DNA from: an uncultured Bacteroidales bacterium
Lineage (GTDB): Bacteria; Bacteroidota; Bacteroidia; Bacteroidales; Paludibacteraceae
Direction: 5' to 3'
Length of the DNA: 11,876 nucleotides
NCBI GenBank assembly: GCA_946405045.1
Contig: CAMJFV010000038.1
Span: forward strand, 1-11,876
Shown here: positions 1 through 8,319 of the stretch, in pieces
Numbering within the stretch: the stretch's first letter is position 1
How the letters are laid out: each line of letters opens with the position of its first letter
Notes under the pieces: generated by a model
The model's database searches: none
What the model was told of the DNA's origin: nothing
Seen by the model: the letters and a program-made list of their open reading frames with translations, nothing else
Program-made: the position numbers and the translations under genes

Positions 1-1165
1 AATATTGGTTTTTATTATTGACGACGTAACCGAAATTGTCTCCGCATTCAATGGCTACCGCGTCATTTACAATGGATCCGTCTTCATATGTGAGGAAGAT
101 TGGCTTGAGAATACTTGGTTTTAATGTGTCAGCTCCTGCTACTCCGCCATTTCCCTCGTTGCTTCCCCAGTAAAGAAGATATCCGTCGAATGTTACAGCG
201 GCTCCATATCCTCTGCCTCCATCGATTTGTTTTACATTGCTAAGGTAGTCCAACCCACTTATTTTTGCGTAGTCTCCTGCTACAATTGGATTTGCATACA
301 TTGACTCTCGTAGCGCCCCAGTGCCGGCACATCCGTTCCAGGCTCCTCTTCCCCATCCGTATGCTTTACCGTCCTTTGTGACAGCGAATGAAGAATTGTC
401 TCCGGAACCTATGGCTACGACATCTTTTAATGGCTCCATTGTCTTTTCTAACAAGACTGGGTTCAGTTTATTTGTGTATTCTTCTGTCCCATTTGAACCA
501 TGCCCATCCCAATTGCCTGCACTATATAACATTCCGTCGGCAGTTAAGGCGAAAAAGGAATTATCTCCTGCACAAATATCAATAACCTTTTTTTGTAGGT
601 TCTCTTGTCCTATTATGGCGGTGTCTATATGGATGAAATCTTTTGACATGACAACGTTGCCATCGTTTTGTAGAGCAATGAATCCATAGGTGGTGCCTGC
701 AACTTTTTTTACATTTCCTAAATATTTTCCACCAAGGGTGCCGTCTTCGTTGTATCCTTTAGTTTGTCCGCATTCAATGGGAGCTATTTTTGAATATAGG
801 AGAGAATCTGTTGATGTCATTCCCCAATAGTAAAGTACTCCTTTGTCTGAGATACCCAAGAATGTTGCTCCAGAGCCTGCATCAACTTGTGTTAATTTTA
901 TACCTTTGGTGTCAACTAGACTAGGAGTAGAACAAAACTTTTTATTGGTATATCCTGCAACTGTTGTGTCTAGAAAAAGGGTGTTTGTGATTGTTGAGTC
1001 TTTCTTTAAGTCATGCACATTTTGTCCCCATGCGTAAACTTTGTTGTCCTTGCAGAGGGCAACACTAGTCGCTGATCCTCCACTTATGGGCATTGGCATT
1101 GTTGTGGCTTGTGAGATGCCTGCAAGTAATACCGAACTTGAAAGAAGTAGTTTTTTAAATTCCAT
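1..1165 (-). CDS. Exported RCC1-repeat protein, 3' end beyond window
   Basis: An uninterrupted minus-strand reading frame runs from ATG at 1165 off the left edge, with 388 codons visible. Residues 1-20 form a signal peptide (MEFKKLLLSSSVLLAGISQA), so the product is exported. The rest carries about seven copies of a motif of the type GDNSSFAVTKDGKAYGWG, at about residues 32-47, 99-115, 158-172, 200-217, 255-272, 317-334 and 374-386. This is the pattern of RCC1 repeats, which fold as beta-propeller blades. Two copies begin with ECG and one with ICAG, so cysteines recur at the repeat starts. Exported RCC1-like proteins usually act as binding or surface proteins; no ligand can be named. Whether a C-terminal sorting domain follows cannot be seen. 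The start is supported by the signal peptide directly behind it. Shadow frames on the plus strand are not genes. Confidence 0.85.
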   Translation of the reverse strand, partial: MEFKKLLLSSSVLLAGISQATTMPMPISGGSATSVALCKDNKVYAWGQNVHDLKKDSTITNTLFLDTTVAGYTNKKFCSTPSLVDTKGIKLTQVDAGSGATFLGISDKGVLYYWGMTSTDSLLYSKIAPIECGQTKGYNEDGTLGGKYLGNVKKVAGTTYGFIALQNDGNVVMSKDFIHIDTAIIGQENLQKKVIDICAGDNSFFALTADGMLYSAGNWDGHGSNGTEEYTNKLNPVLLEKTMEPLKDVVAIGSGDNSSFAVTKDGKAYGWGRGAWNGCAGTGALRESMYANPIVAGDYAKISGLDYLSNVKQIDGGRGYGAAVTFDGYLLYWGSNEGNGGVAGADTLKPSILKPIFLTYEDGSIVNDAVAIECGDNFGYVVNNKNQY

Positions 1166-1267
1166 ATGTTTTTGGTTATATGATACTTTTATGTGTGACA
1201 TCTTGAAAAACAACAGCCTTGAAAAACAGAGTGCCATAATTTGATGTCAAATGAAATATTTATCATG

Positions 1268-1275
1268 CAAAATTA
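1268..1275 (-). promoter_or_regulatory. Possible -7 promoter box for the RCC1-repeat gene
   Basis: The minus strand reads TAATTTTG, matching the TAnnTTTG -7 consensus of Bacteroidetes. It would give a leader of about 95 bases before the ATG at 1165. It lies downstream of the terminator of the preceding gene, so a promoter is needed here. No convincing -33 TTG element is seen at the proper distance. The rest of 1166-1432 shows no gene. Confidence 0.4.
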
Positions 1276-1370
1276 AGTATTAATCTGAAGCACATTCTGT
1301 TATTAGTATTAAATTTTGTTAAAAGTAGAGATGAAAATATTATGTGTCAGATAGCATGAAAATGAAATGA

Positions 1371-1403
1371 AATAAAAAGAGACGCGATTTTCATCACGTC
1401 TCT
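1371..1403 (-). terminator. Intrinsic terminator after the outer-membrane protein gene
   Basis: Read on the minus strand, AGAGACGTGAT and ATCGCGTCTCT (1403-1393 and 1388-1378) form an 11-base-pair stem with one G-U pair and a four-base GAAA loop. It is followed directly by a U-rich tract (TTTTTATTT). It begins 30 bases past the stop codon at 1433. This is a textbook rho-independent terminator and separates the beta-barrel gene from the RCC1-repeat gene. Confidence 0.9.
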
Positions 1404-1432
1404 AAAATATATTTTCATTAATAAATCTATGA

Positions 1433-2758
1433 TTAGAAGTGGAATCCGAATGAAAGCATGAAATGGTTGCTTCCGTGCTTTAGATCACCAATTTCGTTTG
1501 CATATGTAGAAACAAGATTGGTTCTTCCCTCATCGACTGGTTGCTGAAGCATATATTGTACAGTTGCTAGCTTGCGGATGTATGCGAAATCAACGTATGC
1601 GATTCTGCCACTATATCCGAAACCTGCACTGATGTACTGACGTAATTTAGGAGAAGTGAACGAATAAATTGGTCCGTAGTAATACTCACCTTCCTCGTCC
1701 TCATCCCAATAATCGCCAGAATATGCACCTCCTAACATCTCAATCTTGTCGCATGCCTCTTTTGCTTCAAGCACAGGTGCTGAGCAAACTGCGTATCCTG
1801 CACGTAGATCCAATCCACCGATGACATTGACTTCAGCACCGACTTTCAAAGTATGCTGAGTTTTGCATATTTCTTTGATGTTCTCTTCAAGCAATCTCAT
1901 CTTCAAGTTTGCAAACTCACCCCACATTCTTGTGTAGTTTCTCATTGAGTAGTCGAGTCCGATATTTGCTCTGTCTCCAACCATGAATCCCAATTGAGCG
2001 GAGAATTTCATTGGAGTGTGGATTTTATAAGGGTAGTCATCACGTGTCTTGTTGAATGACCATGTCTCGTCAATGTCGTAAAGGGTTGGAGTCTGGAGAC
2101 CAACACCTACGCGCATGAAATCAGTTGGTTGATAAAGCAAACCAACATTGAAGTTACAGCCTGTTCCGTTTGTCTCTGAGTAAAAATCATCCAAGTATTG
2201 TTCATCTTTGTAGATGTTAGACTTCTCAAAGCGCATGTCTGTGATTCCTACTGCGACACCAAAGTAGAATTGGTTGTTGATGTTGCCGGCGTATGCAAAG
2301 TTGACAACATCTGTTCCGCCTTCTTCATGGTCGTTTGTTGTTGAATTGTATGTTCTGTCTTTTAGGAACATATCGCTGTCGTATGTGCGGTTGCGGTTGT
2401 AAGATATAGCAAGCGCTGACGATACGTAACCACTACTGTTGTGCTCAATGTTGAAAAGTAGGGATGCATCACTTACTGCGAATGAACACTGGCCGTCATT
2501 GTTCGAGTAAAGGTCAAATGTCATGCCGATGTCTGACTTTGTTCCTGCTGCAATGCTGGCTGCATTATCTTTCAACGCACTAGTGACACCTCCGATAGCA
2601 CCCATGGCTCCACCCATACCTGCGTAGCGAGCGGATCCTAGTGTTGGGTCTTCCAAACTGAGGTTAAGTAATTTGTATGCGTTAATGTCTTGTGCATTCG
2701 CTATTGTCGCTGACAATGCAGTAGCGCACAATGCTATTCCAAAATATCCTATCTTCAT
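1433..2758 (-). CDS. Outer-membrane beta-barrel protein, OmpP1/FadL-like
   Basis: The 441-residue product has a signal peptide ending at about residue 22 (ANA before QD). Next comes an N-terminal block, GSARYAGMGGAMGAIGGVTS (about 41-60), typical of the Bacteroidetes OmpP1/FadL/TodX-like proteins often labelled hemin receptors. In those proteins the block is normally followed by a run like INPAGI; here it reads LKDNAASIAAG, so the NPA motif is not kept. The rest alternates polar and aromatic residues as expected for barrel strands, and the last residues, LSFGFHF, end in phenylalanine like many barrel proteins. An acidic, tyrosine-rich stretch (YWDEDEEGEYYYGP) is probably an outer loop. The FadL family transports hydrophobic compounds, but no substrate can be assigned. 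The gene sits between its own possible promoter and a strong terminator, so it is likely a single-gene unit. Confidence 0.78.
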   Translation of the reverse strand: MKIGYFGIALCATALSATIANAQDINAYKLLNLSLEDPTLGSARYAGMGGAMGAIGGVTSALKDNAASIAAGTKSDIGMTFDLYSNNDGQCSFAVSDASLLFNIEHNSSGYVSSALAISYNRNRTYDSDMFLKDRTYNSTTNDHEEGGTDVVNFAYAGNINNQFYFGVAVGITDMRFEKSNIYKDEQYLDDFYSETNGTGCNFNVGLLYQPTDFMRVGVGLQTPTLYDIDETWSFNKTRDDYPYKIHTPMKFSAQLGFMVGDRANIGLDYSMRNYTRMWGEFANLKMRLLEENIKEICKTQHTLKVGAEVNVIGGLDLRAGYAVCSAPVLEAKEACDKIEMLGGAYSGDYWDEDEEGEYYYGPIYSFTSPKLRQYISAGFGYSGRIAYVDFAYIRKLATVQYMLQQPVDEGRTNLVSTYANEIGDLKHGSNHFMLSFGFHF

Positions 2759-2792
2759 AACTATCCGTTTTTTATTTGTTGTTTTGTTTATG

Positions 2793-2800
2793 CAAAGTTA
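2793..2800 (-). promoter_or_regulatory. Possible -7 promoter box for the outer-membrane protein gene
   Basis: The minus strand reads TAACTTTG, an exact TAnnTTTG match, 35 bases before the ATG at 2758. It lies in the 100-base gap behind the suf/permease operon. A -33 TTG is not evident. No terminator was found in this gap, so read-through from the operon is also possible. Confidence 0.45.
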
Positions 2801-2858
2801 AAATATATTCTATAGGAAGTGCTTGAATTAGTCTTAAATATCCTTAAAATAGAATAAT

Positions 2859-4094
2859 TTACCTGAAAAAGTAATATGCTATGAAAATTGCGGCTATCGC
2901 GCCAACGGTATCTGCCACAAGTCCTGCTGTGACCGCATATCTTGTTTTGCGTATGCCGACCGAACCGAAATATAGTGCCACAATGTAGAAAGTGGTGTCT
3001 GCAGCTCCTTGGAACAGACATGAAAGTTTGCCTGTGAAACTGTCTACTCCGAACGTTTGCATCGTCTCCACCATCATAGCTTTTGCTCCACTTCCTGATA
3101 AAGGTTTCATTATAGCTACCGGCAAGGCATCCACAAAATCAGTGTTGAGGTTTGTCCAACTCCACAGCCATTTTAAGCCGTACATAAGATAATCCATAGC
3201 TCCGGATGCTCTGAATACGCCAATCGCCACCAACATTCCTACCAAATATGGCATTACCTTGATACTTGTCTCAAAACCTTGTTTGGCTCCCTCTATGAAA
3301 CATTCATATACGTTTACCTTTTTATAGGCGGCTCCAGCTATGAATGTGACGATGATTGTGAAGAGTAGGGCGTTGCTGACAATTTTTGATGTTATGATCA
3401 TCTCTTCCTGGTTAAGACGAGAGAATCCATACATCATTAGTCCGATGACGGTGCTGATTCCTACCAGCCAACTGATGACCACTTTGTTCAGAAGGTTTAG
3501 ATGCTGTTTGAATCCGACGTAGATGATCGCAGCTACTGTCGATATGAAAGTGGAAAGCAACAGCGGAATGAATATGTCTGTCGGGTCGGCGGCTCCGAGT
3601 ACGCTTCTTTGTGCAAGAATTGTGATCGGTATGAGTGTTAATCCGGATGTGTTGAGTGCAAGAAACATGATTTGTGCGTTGCTTGCCTCTTTTTTGTTCG
3701 GATTAAGTTCCTGCAACCCTTTCATCGCTTTTAATCCTAGCGGTGTGGCTGCATTATCCAACCCCAGCATGTTGGCAGAGAAATTCATGAGAAGCTGCCC
3801 GTTGACGGGATGGTCTTTGGGCACTTCTGGAAAAAGTTTGTTGAAGAAAGGTCCAATTATCTTAGACAAAAAGTTTATAGCTCCTGCTTTCTCTCCAATA
3901 TTCATCAACCCAAGCCATAGAATCATCACTCCTCCGAGAGGAAGGGCTATCTTCATCACGGCAAACTCTGACATGTGGAATGTGCTGCGTACGATTCGCT
4001 CAAACACCATGTAATCCTGAAATATCACGCATTGCAGGATGGCAACGATGAATGCGATTATGAAACAGCCTATCCAGATGTAGTTTAGCACCAT
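2859..4094 (-). CDS. Fused SpmA/SpmB-like membrane protein (nucleoside-recognition 'Gate' domains)
   Basis: The 411-residue product is strongly hydrophobic and has two related halves. The first (about 45-200) contains GLDNAATPLGLKAMKGLQEL, the hallmark of spore maturation protein A. The second (about 245-410) contains KPLSGSGAKA (330-339) and QGAADTTFY (362-370), the hallmark of SpmB. In Bacillus these are two proteins needed for spore-core dehydration. In non-sporulating Bacteroidetes they are commonly one fused protein of about this length, annotated as a nucleoside-recognition protein, with unknown substrate. It sits in the inner membrane with roughly ten helices. It starts 22 bases after the sufD stop and reads the same way, so it is probably the last gene of the suf operon. 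The link to Fe-S assembly is positional only. Confidence 0.85.
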   Translation of the reverse strand: MVLNYIWIGCFIIAFIVAILQCVIFQDYMVFERIVRSTFHMSEFAVMKIALPLGGVMILWLGLMNIGEKAGAINFLSKIIGPFFNKLFPEVPKDHPVNGQLLMNFSANMLGLDNAATPLGLKAMKGLQELNPNKKEASNAQIMFLALNTSGLTLIPITILAQRSVLGAADPTDIFIPLLLSTFISTVAAIIYVGFKQHLNLLNKVVISWLVGISTVIGLMMYGFSRLNQEEMIITSKIVSNALLFTIIVTFIAGAAYKKVNVYECFIEGAKQGFETSIKVMPYLVGMLVAIGVFRASGAMDYLMYGLKWLWSWTNLNTDFVDALPVAIMKPLSGSGAKAMMVETMQTFGVDSFTGKLSCLFQGAADTTFYIVALYFGSVGIRKTRYAVTAGLVADTVGAIAAIFIAYYFFR

Positions 4095-4116
4095 GACTCT
4101 TTGTTTTTATGCTTTG

Positions 4117-5466
4117 TTAATTGTGACATGAATTGCATGTCGCACATTTATGTGTCTCCCTACGGAAGCGTTTTTCGATCAGAACTCTGATTCTGTTTCT
4201 TAATGCCTCAATATCGATCTTCTCCACAATGTCATTGGTGAACGCAAGAAGCAGCAACATTCTTGCCTCTTTCTCTGAAATGCCTCGTGTACGAAGATAG
4301 AACAGAGCCTCATCTTCAATCTGACCTACAGTCGCTCCATGTGAACATTTCACGTCGTCGGCATAAATCTCAAGCTGTGGCTTTGTGTACATTTTCGCCG
4401 TTGCCTTTGCACAAATATTCTTGTTGCTTTGGTATGCCTCTGTCTTTTGTGCGTTTTTTTCAACAAGGATACGACCTGCAAATGAACCATAAGAGCAGTC
4501 GTCCATGACATATTTGAATAGCTCTGTGCTTTTGCAGTGTGACACTTTGTGATTTATATATGTGTCGTTGTCAATATGGTCGTGCTCGTCACCGATCGCG
4601 ATTCCGCACAATGTTGTCTCTGCATGCTCTCCGCTAAGGTTGATGCGGATATTGTTGCGGGAGTATCCTGTGCGTAAAGTTATGTTGTTGATTTTTGCCT
4701 CTGATGATTTTGCCTGCTCCACATATAGAGAACTGATGTTTGTGGTCTGACGTTCTGAATCGGATAATTCGTAGTGGCTGTAGTTTGAGTTTTCAGCCAA
4801 ACTGACTTCAGTCACTCTGTTTGCTAAAAAATTGTGGCCAGATTCGCTGTGGTTGCAGATAATCACTTTTGCAGAAGCATTCTCCTCCAAAATGATGAGA
4901 TTACGGCTTGTTGCCAATAGATCGAAGTCGGCATGCATCATGTTGATTAACTGGATAGGACGCTCTATCTGTACATTCTTTGGAACAAATAGCACGAATC
5001 CGTCTTGAGCGAAGGCTGTATTGAATGCCACCATCACATCTGATGTGTGAGGCGCAATCTTGCCATAATATTTGCTGACGATTTCAGGATGCTCTTTTGC
5101 GACGGTGCTGAGAGAACCTGCAATTACACCAGATTTTGCCAATTCTGCTATTTCGTCTTTAGCGATAGCCTCTGCGAAAATGTCGTTCACAACATAGAAG
5201 TTGTGTGTTTTTAGTCCGGGTACATCGCATTTATATGGTGCATTTGTGCTAGCTATTTCAACGCGACGGATATTCATTCCATATTCAGTGGCGAATACGT
5301 CTGATATATTGCTGCGTTTGTAACGTTCCTGCTCGTCTGTAGGGAATCCCATACGGCAGAACACATCAAATGCTTCATCACGGATCGCATCGAGTGGGGT
5401 GGCAGATGTGGTCTGCAACAGCTCTCTATGCTTATTGTAGATGTTTATGTATGATTCTTCTACCAT
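4117..5466 (-). CDS. sufD: Fe-S cluster assembly protein SufD
   Basis: This is a 449-residue SufD, the partner of SufB in the cytosolic SufBC2D scaffold that builds Fe-S clusters. The C-terminal half has the family core, including KCSHGATVGQIEDEALFYLR. His376 in that run corresponds to the SufD histidine (His360 in Escherichia coli) reported to be important at the SufB-SufD interface. The N-terminal region (EERYKRSNI type, here QERYKRSNI at 46-54) is also typical. The ATG lies three bases after the sufC stop. An oddity is the last nine residues, CATCNSCHN, a cysteine cluster beyond the usual helical end (ALRNRIRVLIEKRF). It contains a CxxCH, but this is a cytosolic protein, so haem attachment is not expected. 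Confidence 0.96.
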   Translation of the reverse strand: MVEESYINIYNKHRELLQTTSATPLDAIRDEAFDVFCRMGFPTDEQERYKRSNISDVFATEYGMNIRRVEIASTNAPYKCDVPGLKTHNFYVVNDIFAEAIAKDEIAELAKSGVIAGSLSTVAKEHPEIVSKYYGKIAPHTSDVMVAFNTAFAQDGFVLFVPKNVQIERPIQLINMMHADFDLLATSRNLIILEENASAKVIICNHSESGHNFLANRVTEVSLAENSNYSHYELSDSERQTTNISSLYVEQAKSSEAKINNITLRTGYSRNNIRINLSGEHAETTLCGIAIGDEHDHIDNDTYINHKVSHCKSTELFKYVMDDCSYGSFAGRILVEKNAQKTEAYQSNKNICAKATAKMYTKPQLEIYADDVKCSHGATVGQIEDEALFYLRTRGISEKEARMLLLLAFTNDIVEKIDIEALRNRIRVLIEKRFRRETHKCATCNSCHN

Positions 5467-5469
5467 AGA

Positions 5470-6231
5470 TTATTCTCCTAACTCTTTTTTAATCCAGTCG
5501 TAACCTTTCTCCTCAAGCTCAAGAGCCAATTCCTTTCCTGCACTCTTCACGATCTTACCTTTGTAAAGCACATGTACGAAATCTGGCACGATGTAGTCGA
5601 GCAGACGCTGATAGTGAGTGATGACGATGCTCGCATTCTCACTGCTCTTCAACTTGTTGACTCCTCCTGCGACGATACGTAGTGCGTCGATGTCAAGACC
5701 AGAGTCTGTTTCGTCGAGGATAGAAAGTTTTGGCTCCAACATTGCCATCTGGAATATCTCATTACGCTTCTTTTCTCCTCCTGAGAATCCTTCGTTTACT
5801 GAACGTCCTGCAAGTTTGTTGTTCAACTCGACATATTCCTGCTTCTCACGCATTAGTTTCAAGAAATCAGATGCAGACAATGGTTCAAGTCCTTTGTACT
5901 TGCGGTGCTCATTGATCGCTGCACGCATGAAGTTGGACATGCTAACACCTGGAATCTCTACTGGATATTGGAAACTCAAGAACAATCCTTCGTGACTTCT
6001 GTCTTCTGGGGAAAGTTCAAGAAGATTCTTGCCATTGAAGATGACTTCTCCCTCAGTTACCTCGTAACTTGGATTTCCTGCCAATACTGACGACAGTGTG
6101 CTTTTGCCTGAACCGTTAGGCCCCATGATGGCGTGAACTTCTCCTGCGTTGATAGACAAATCGATACCTTTTAGAATCTCTTTGCCGTTGCTCTTGATTA
6201 TAGCGTGTAAGTTTTTTATTTCTAGTAACAT
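5470..6231 (-). CDS. sufC: Fe-S assembly ATPase SufC
   Basis: A 253-residue ABC-type ATPase that powers conformational change of the SufBC2D scaffold. All ABC motifs are visible: Walker A GPNGSGKST (37-45), Q-loop Gln88 in SFQYP, signature SGGEKKRNE (150-158) in the form specific to SufC, Walker B LSILDETDSGLD (169-180) and switch histidine His206 in VITHYQR. The length matches the family (about 250). Unlike transport ATPases it works with soluble partners in the cytosol. It starts 21 bases after sufB and ends three bases before sufD, so the three genes are surely transcribed and probably translated together. Confidence 0.98.
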   Translation of the reverse strand: MLLEIKNLHAIIKSNGKEILKGIDLSINAGEVHAIMGPNGSGKSTLSSVLAGNPSYEVTEGEVIFNGKNLLELSPEDRSHEGLFLSFQYPVEIPGVSMSNFMRAAINEHRKYKGLEPLSASDFLKLMREKQEYVELNNKLAGRSVNEGFSGGEKKRNEIFQMAMLEPKLSILDETDSGLDIDALRIVAGGVNKLKSSENASIVITHYQRLLDYIVPDFVHVLYKGKIVKSAGKELALELEEKGYDWIKKELGE

Positions 6232-6252
6232 AGTTCTTTTTTGTTTTATTGA

Positions 6253-7689
6253 TTATCCGACGCTTCCTTCCAATGATATGCTTAAAAGATTTTTTGCTTC
6301 TACTGCAAATTCCATTGGCAGTTTGCTGATTACTTCTTTTGCGTATCCGCCTACGATGAGTGCGATCGCGTCTTCTGTTTTGATTCCTCTCTGATTGCAG
6401 TAGAACACTTGGTCTTCACTGATTTTTGATGTTGTGGCTTCGTGTTCAACTATTGCAGTCTCGTTTCTTACCTCCATGTATGGGAATGTGTGGGCTCCAC
6501 ATTTGTCGCCAAGCAAAAGACTGTCACATTGAGAGAAGTTTCTTGCGTTTGAAGCATTTTCCACCACTTTCACCAAACCACGGTAGCTGTTCTGACTATG
6601 CCCGGCAGAAATACCCTTCGATACAATATGAGAGTGGGTATTCTTACCGATATGTATCATCTTTGTTCCTGTGTCTGCCTGTTGGTAGTTGTTTGTCACA
6701 GCAACAGAATAGAATTCTCCGACTGAATTGTCTCCTAGCAATACACAACTTGGATATTTCCATGTGATTGCACTACCTGTCTCCACCTGTGTCCATGATA
6801 CTTTTGAACCGTTGCCTTTGCACAAAGCACGTTTTGTAACAAAGTTGTAGATTCCTCCTTTGCCGTCTTTGTCGCCTGGATACCAGTTCTGCACCGTCGA
6901 ATATTTGATTTCAGAGTGCTCCATTGCCACAAGCTCAACGATTGCCGCATGAAGCTGGTTCTCATCACGCATTGGAGCGGAGCATCCTTCAAGGTAAGAG
7001 ACGTAGCTATCGTCGTCTACAACAATCAAAGTGCGCTCAAACTGACCTGAACCTTTGGCGTTGATTCGGAAATATGTGGAAAGTTCCATCGGACAACGAA
7101 CGCCCTTAGGAATATATACAAATGTTCCGTCGCTGAAAACGGCTGAATTAAGGGCCGCGTAGAAATTATCTGTATGGCTGACTACAGAGCCAAGATATTT
7201 GCGTACTAGTTCTGGATAGTTGTGGACTGCTTCTCCGATAGAACAGAAAATAATGCCAAGTTCAGCAAGAGCCTCTTGTTGGGTTGTCTTTACAGATACA
7301 CTGTCCATCACCGCGTCTACTGCCATTCCAGCTAGAGCTTTCTGCTCATGAAGAGGAATTCCGAGTTTGTCGAATGTTTTCAGTAGTTCAGGATCTATTT
7401 CCTTATTTTCACTGCCTTCGACTTCTGCTTTTGGAGCGGCGTAGTAATAAATGTCTTGAAAGTCAATTTCTGGGATTGAAAGATGAGGCCATGTTGGCAC
7501 CGTAAGTGTTTGCCAATGACGAAAGGCTTCTAATCTGAATTCAAGCAGCCATTCCGGTTCGTTTTTCTTTTTTGAGATAAGACGGATTATGTCCTCGTTG
7601 AGACCTTTGGGAATAACTTCGGTCTCAATATTGGTGGTAAAGCCGTACTTGTAGTCTTCGTTAGTAACTTTATCTACTATATTATCCAT
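6253..7689 (-). CDS. sufB: Fe-S cluster assembly scaffold SufB
   Basis: A 478-residue SufB, the scaffold subunit on which nascent Fe-S clusters form in the SufBC2D complex. The C-terminal core reads SQCDSLLLGDKCGAHTFPY followed by VEHEATTSKISEDQVFYC. Cys388 and Glu417 are 29 residues apart, matching the spacing of Escherichia coli Cys405 and Glu434, which are reported to be needed for cluster formation. The N-terminal part (LEFRLEAFRHW at about 49-59, YYYAAPK at about 81-87) is typical of the family. It is the first gene of the operon. Its ATG lies 22 bases after a possible -7 box. No IscR- or SufR-like binding site is recognised upstream. Confidence 0.98.
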   Translation of the reverse strand: MDNIVDKVTNEDYKYGFTTNIETEVIPKGLNEDIIRLISKKKNEPEWLLEFRLEAFRHWQTLTVPTWPHLSIPEIDFQDIYYYAAPKAEVEGSENKEIDPELLKTFDKLGIPLHEQKALAGMAVDAVMDSVSVKTTQQEALAELGIIFCSIGEAVHNYPELVRKYLGSVVSHTDNFYAALNSAVFSDGTFVYIPKGVRCPMELSTYFRINAKGSGQFERTLIVVDDDSYVSYLEGCSAPMRDENQLHAAIVELVAMEHSEIKYSTVQNWYPGDKDGKGGIYNFVTKRALCKGNGSKVSWTQVETGSAITWKYPSCVLLGDNSVGEFYSVAVTNNYQQADTGTKMIHIGKNTHSHIVSKGISAGHSQNSYRGLVKVVENASNARNFSQCDSLLLGDKCGAHTFPYMEVRNETAIVEHEATTSKISEDQVFYCNQRGIKTEDAIALIVGGYAKEVISKLPMEFAVEAKNLLSISLEGSVG

Positions 7690-7711
7690 AGAGTCGTTTT
7701 ACATATTTTTG

Positions 7712-7719
7712 CAAAAGTA
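7712..7719 (-). promoter_or_regulatory. Possible -7 promoter box of the suf operon
   Basis: The minus strand reads TACTTTTG, an exact TAnnTTTG match, 22 bases before the sufB ATG at 7689. It would start transcription close to the gene with a leader of only about 15 bases. A -33 TTG is not evident upstream. The gap of 111 bases between sufB and the divergent DUF456 gene must hold promoters for both strands, which supports the assignment. Confidence 0.45.
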
Positions 7720-7764
7720 ATAAAATTAGTGGGTTAGTTTTAGGGTTAGTCGATGATTTTTTGC

Positions 7765-7772
7765 CAACTTTG
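7765..7772 (+). promoter_or_regulatory. Possible -7 promoter box for the DUF456 gene
   Basis: The plus strand reads CAACTTTG, one mismatch from TAnnTTTG, 28 bases before the ATG at 7801. A TATAAT-like run (7776-7781) follows and could be an alternative. A purine-rich AAGAAGAG stands a few bases before the ATG as a weak ribosome binding site. Confidence 0.35.
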
Positions 7773-7800
7773 CATTATAATCAAATAAAAAGAAGAGTTT

Positions 7801-8310
7801 ATGGAGATTGGTGTGGTTTTGACAGTGTGTTTGATTTTGGTTGTTGCGGGCCTTATCGGAAGTGTGGTTCCAGGATTGCCTGGTACGCCTTTGTATCTAG
7901 TCGCGATGCTGATCGCCCGTTTTTGTGGCGACGTGGATATGTCCAATTTGGAGTTGTTCGTCATTTTTATTCTGGTGGCAGCTACTTTTGCTGTTGATTT
8001 CTTTTTGCCAATGTGGACGACAAGAAAGTTTGGAGGAACGAAGGCAGGAGTATATGGTAGTATTGTCGGATTATTGGTAGGTTTGTTTTTGCCTGTACCT
8101 TTGCCTCCAGGCACTGCTACGATTATTTGTATGTTCCTTGGTGCTATTATCGGAGAGTATATTGCAGGTCAAAGTAATGATGTCGCTGTAAAATCAGGTA
8201 TGGGCAATCTCATAGGGTTTATTGTGGCGACGACGGTTAAGTTCGCTTTGGGTGTCTATTGCGGATGGCGACTGATCTCATTCGGATTGGATTTGTTCAG
8301 TAAGAATTAA
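7801..8310 (+). CDS. DUF456 family membrane protein
   Basis: A 169-residue, very hydrophobic protein and the only convincing plus-strand gene here. The start of the chain reads VVAGLIGSVVPGLPGTPLYLV, with the PGLPGTPL motif (24-31) that marks the DUF456 family. Glycine-rich helices follow (GSIVGLLVGLFLP at about 86-98, FLGAIIGEYIAG at about 112-123), and another proline-glycine turn, LPPGTAT (101-107), stands between them. The length of about 160-170 residues is usual. It should lie in the inner membrane with four to five helices; its function is unknown across the family. It is divergent from the suf operon, so no functional link follows. An inverted repeat begins 10 bases after its stop. 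Confidence 0.9.
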   Translation: MEIGVVLTVCLILVVAGLIGSVVPGLPGTPLYLVAMLIARFCGDVDMSNLELFVIFILVAATFAVDFFLPMWTTRKFGGTKAGVYGSIVGLLVGLFLPVPLPPGTATIICMFLGAIIGEYIAGQSNDVAVKSGMGNLIGFIVATTVKFALGVYCGWRLISFGLDLFSKN

Positions 8311-8319
8311 GAAAATAGT

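Noticed and set aside
321..1244. Several short plus-strand frames at 321-689, 843-1037 and 1041-1244
   Set aside because: They lie opposite the RCC1-repeat gene, which has a signal peptide and regular repeats; the plus-strand products show no domain.
4117..4131. CNSCH at the end of SufD as a c-type haem site
   Set aside because: SufD is cytosolic and has no signal peptide, whereas c-type haem is attached outside the cytoplasm.
7746..8114. A 122-codon minus-strand frame opposite the DUF456 gene
   Set aside because: The plus-strand DUF456 product has clear family motifs and membrane helices, while the antisense product is a lysine- and threonine-rich shadow.
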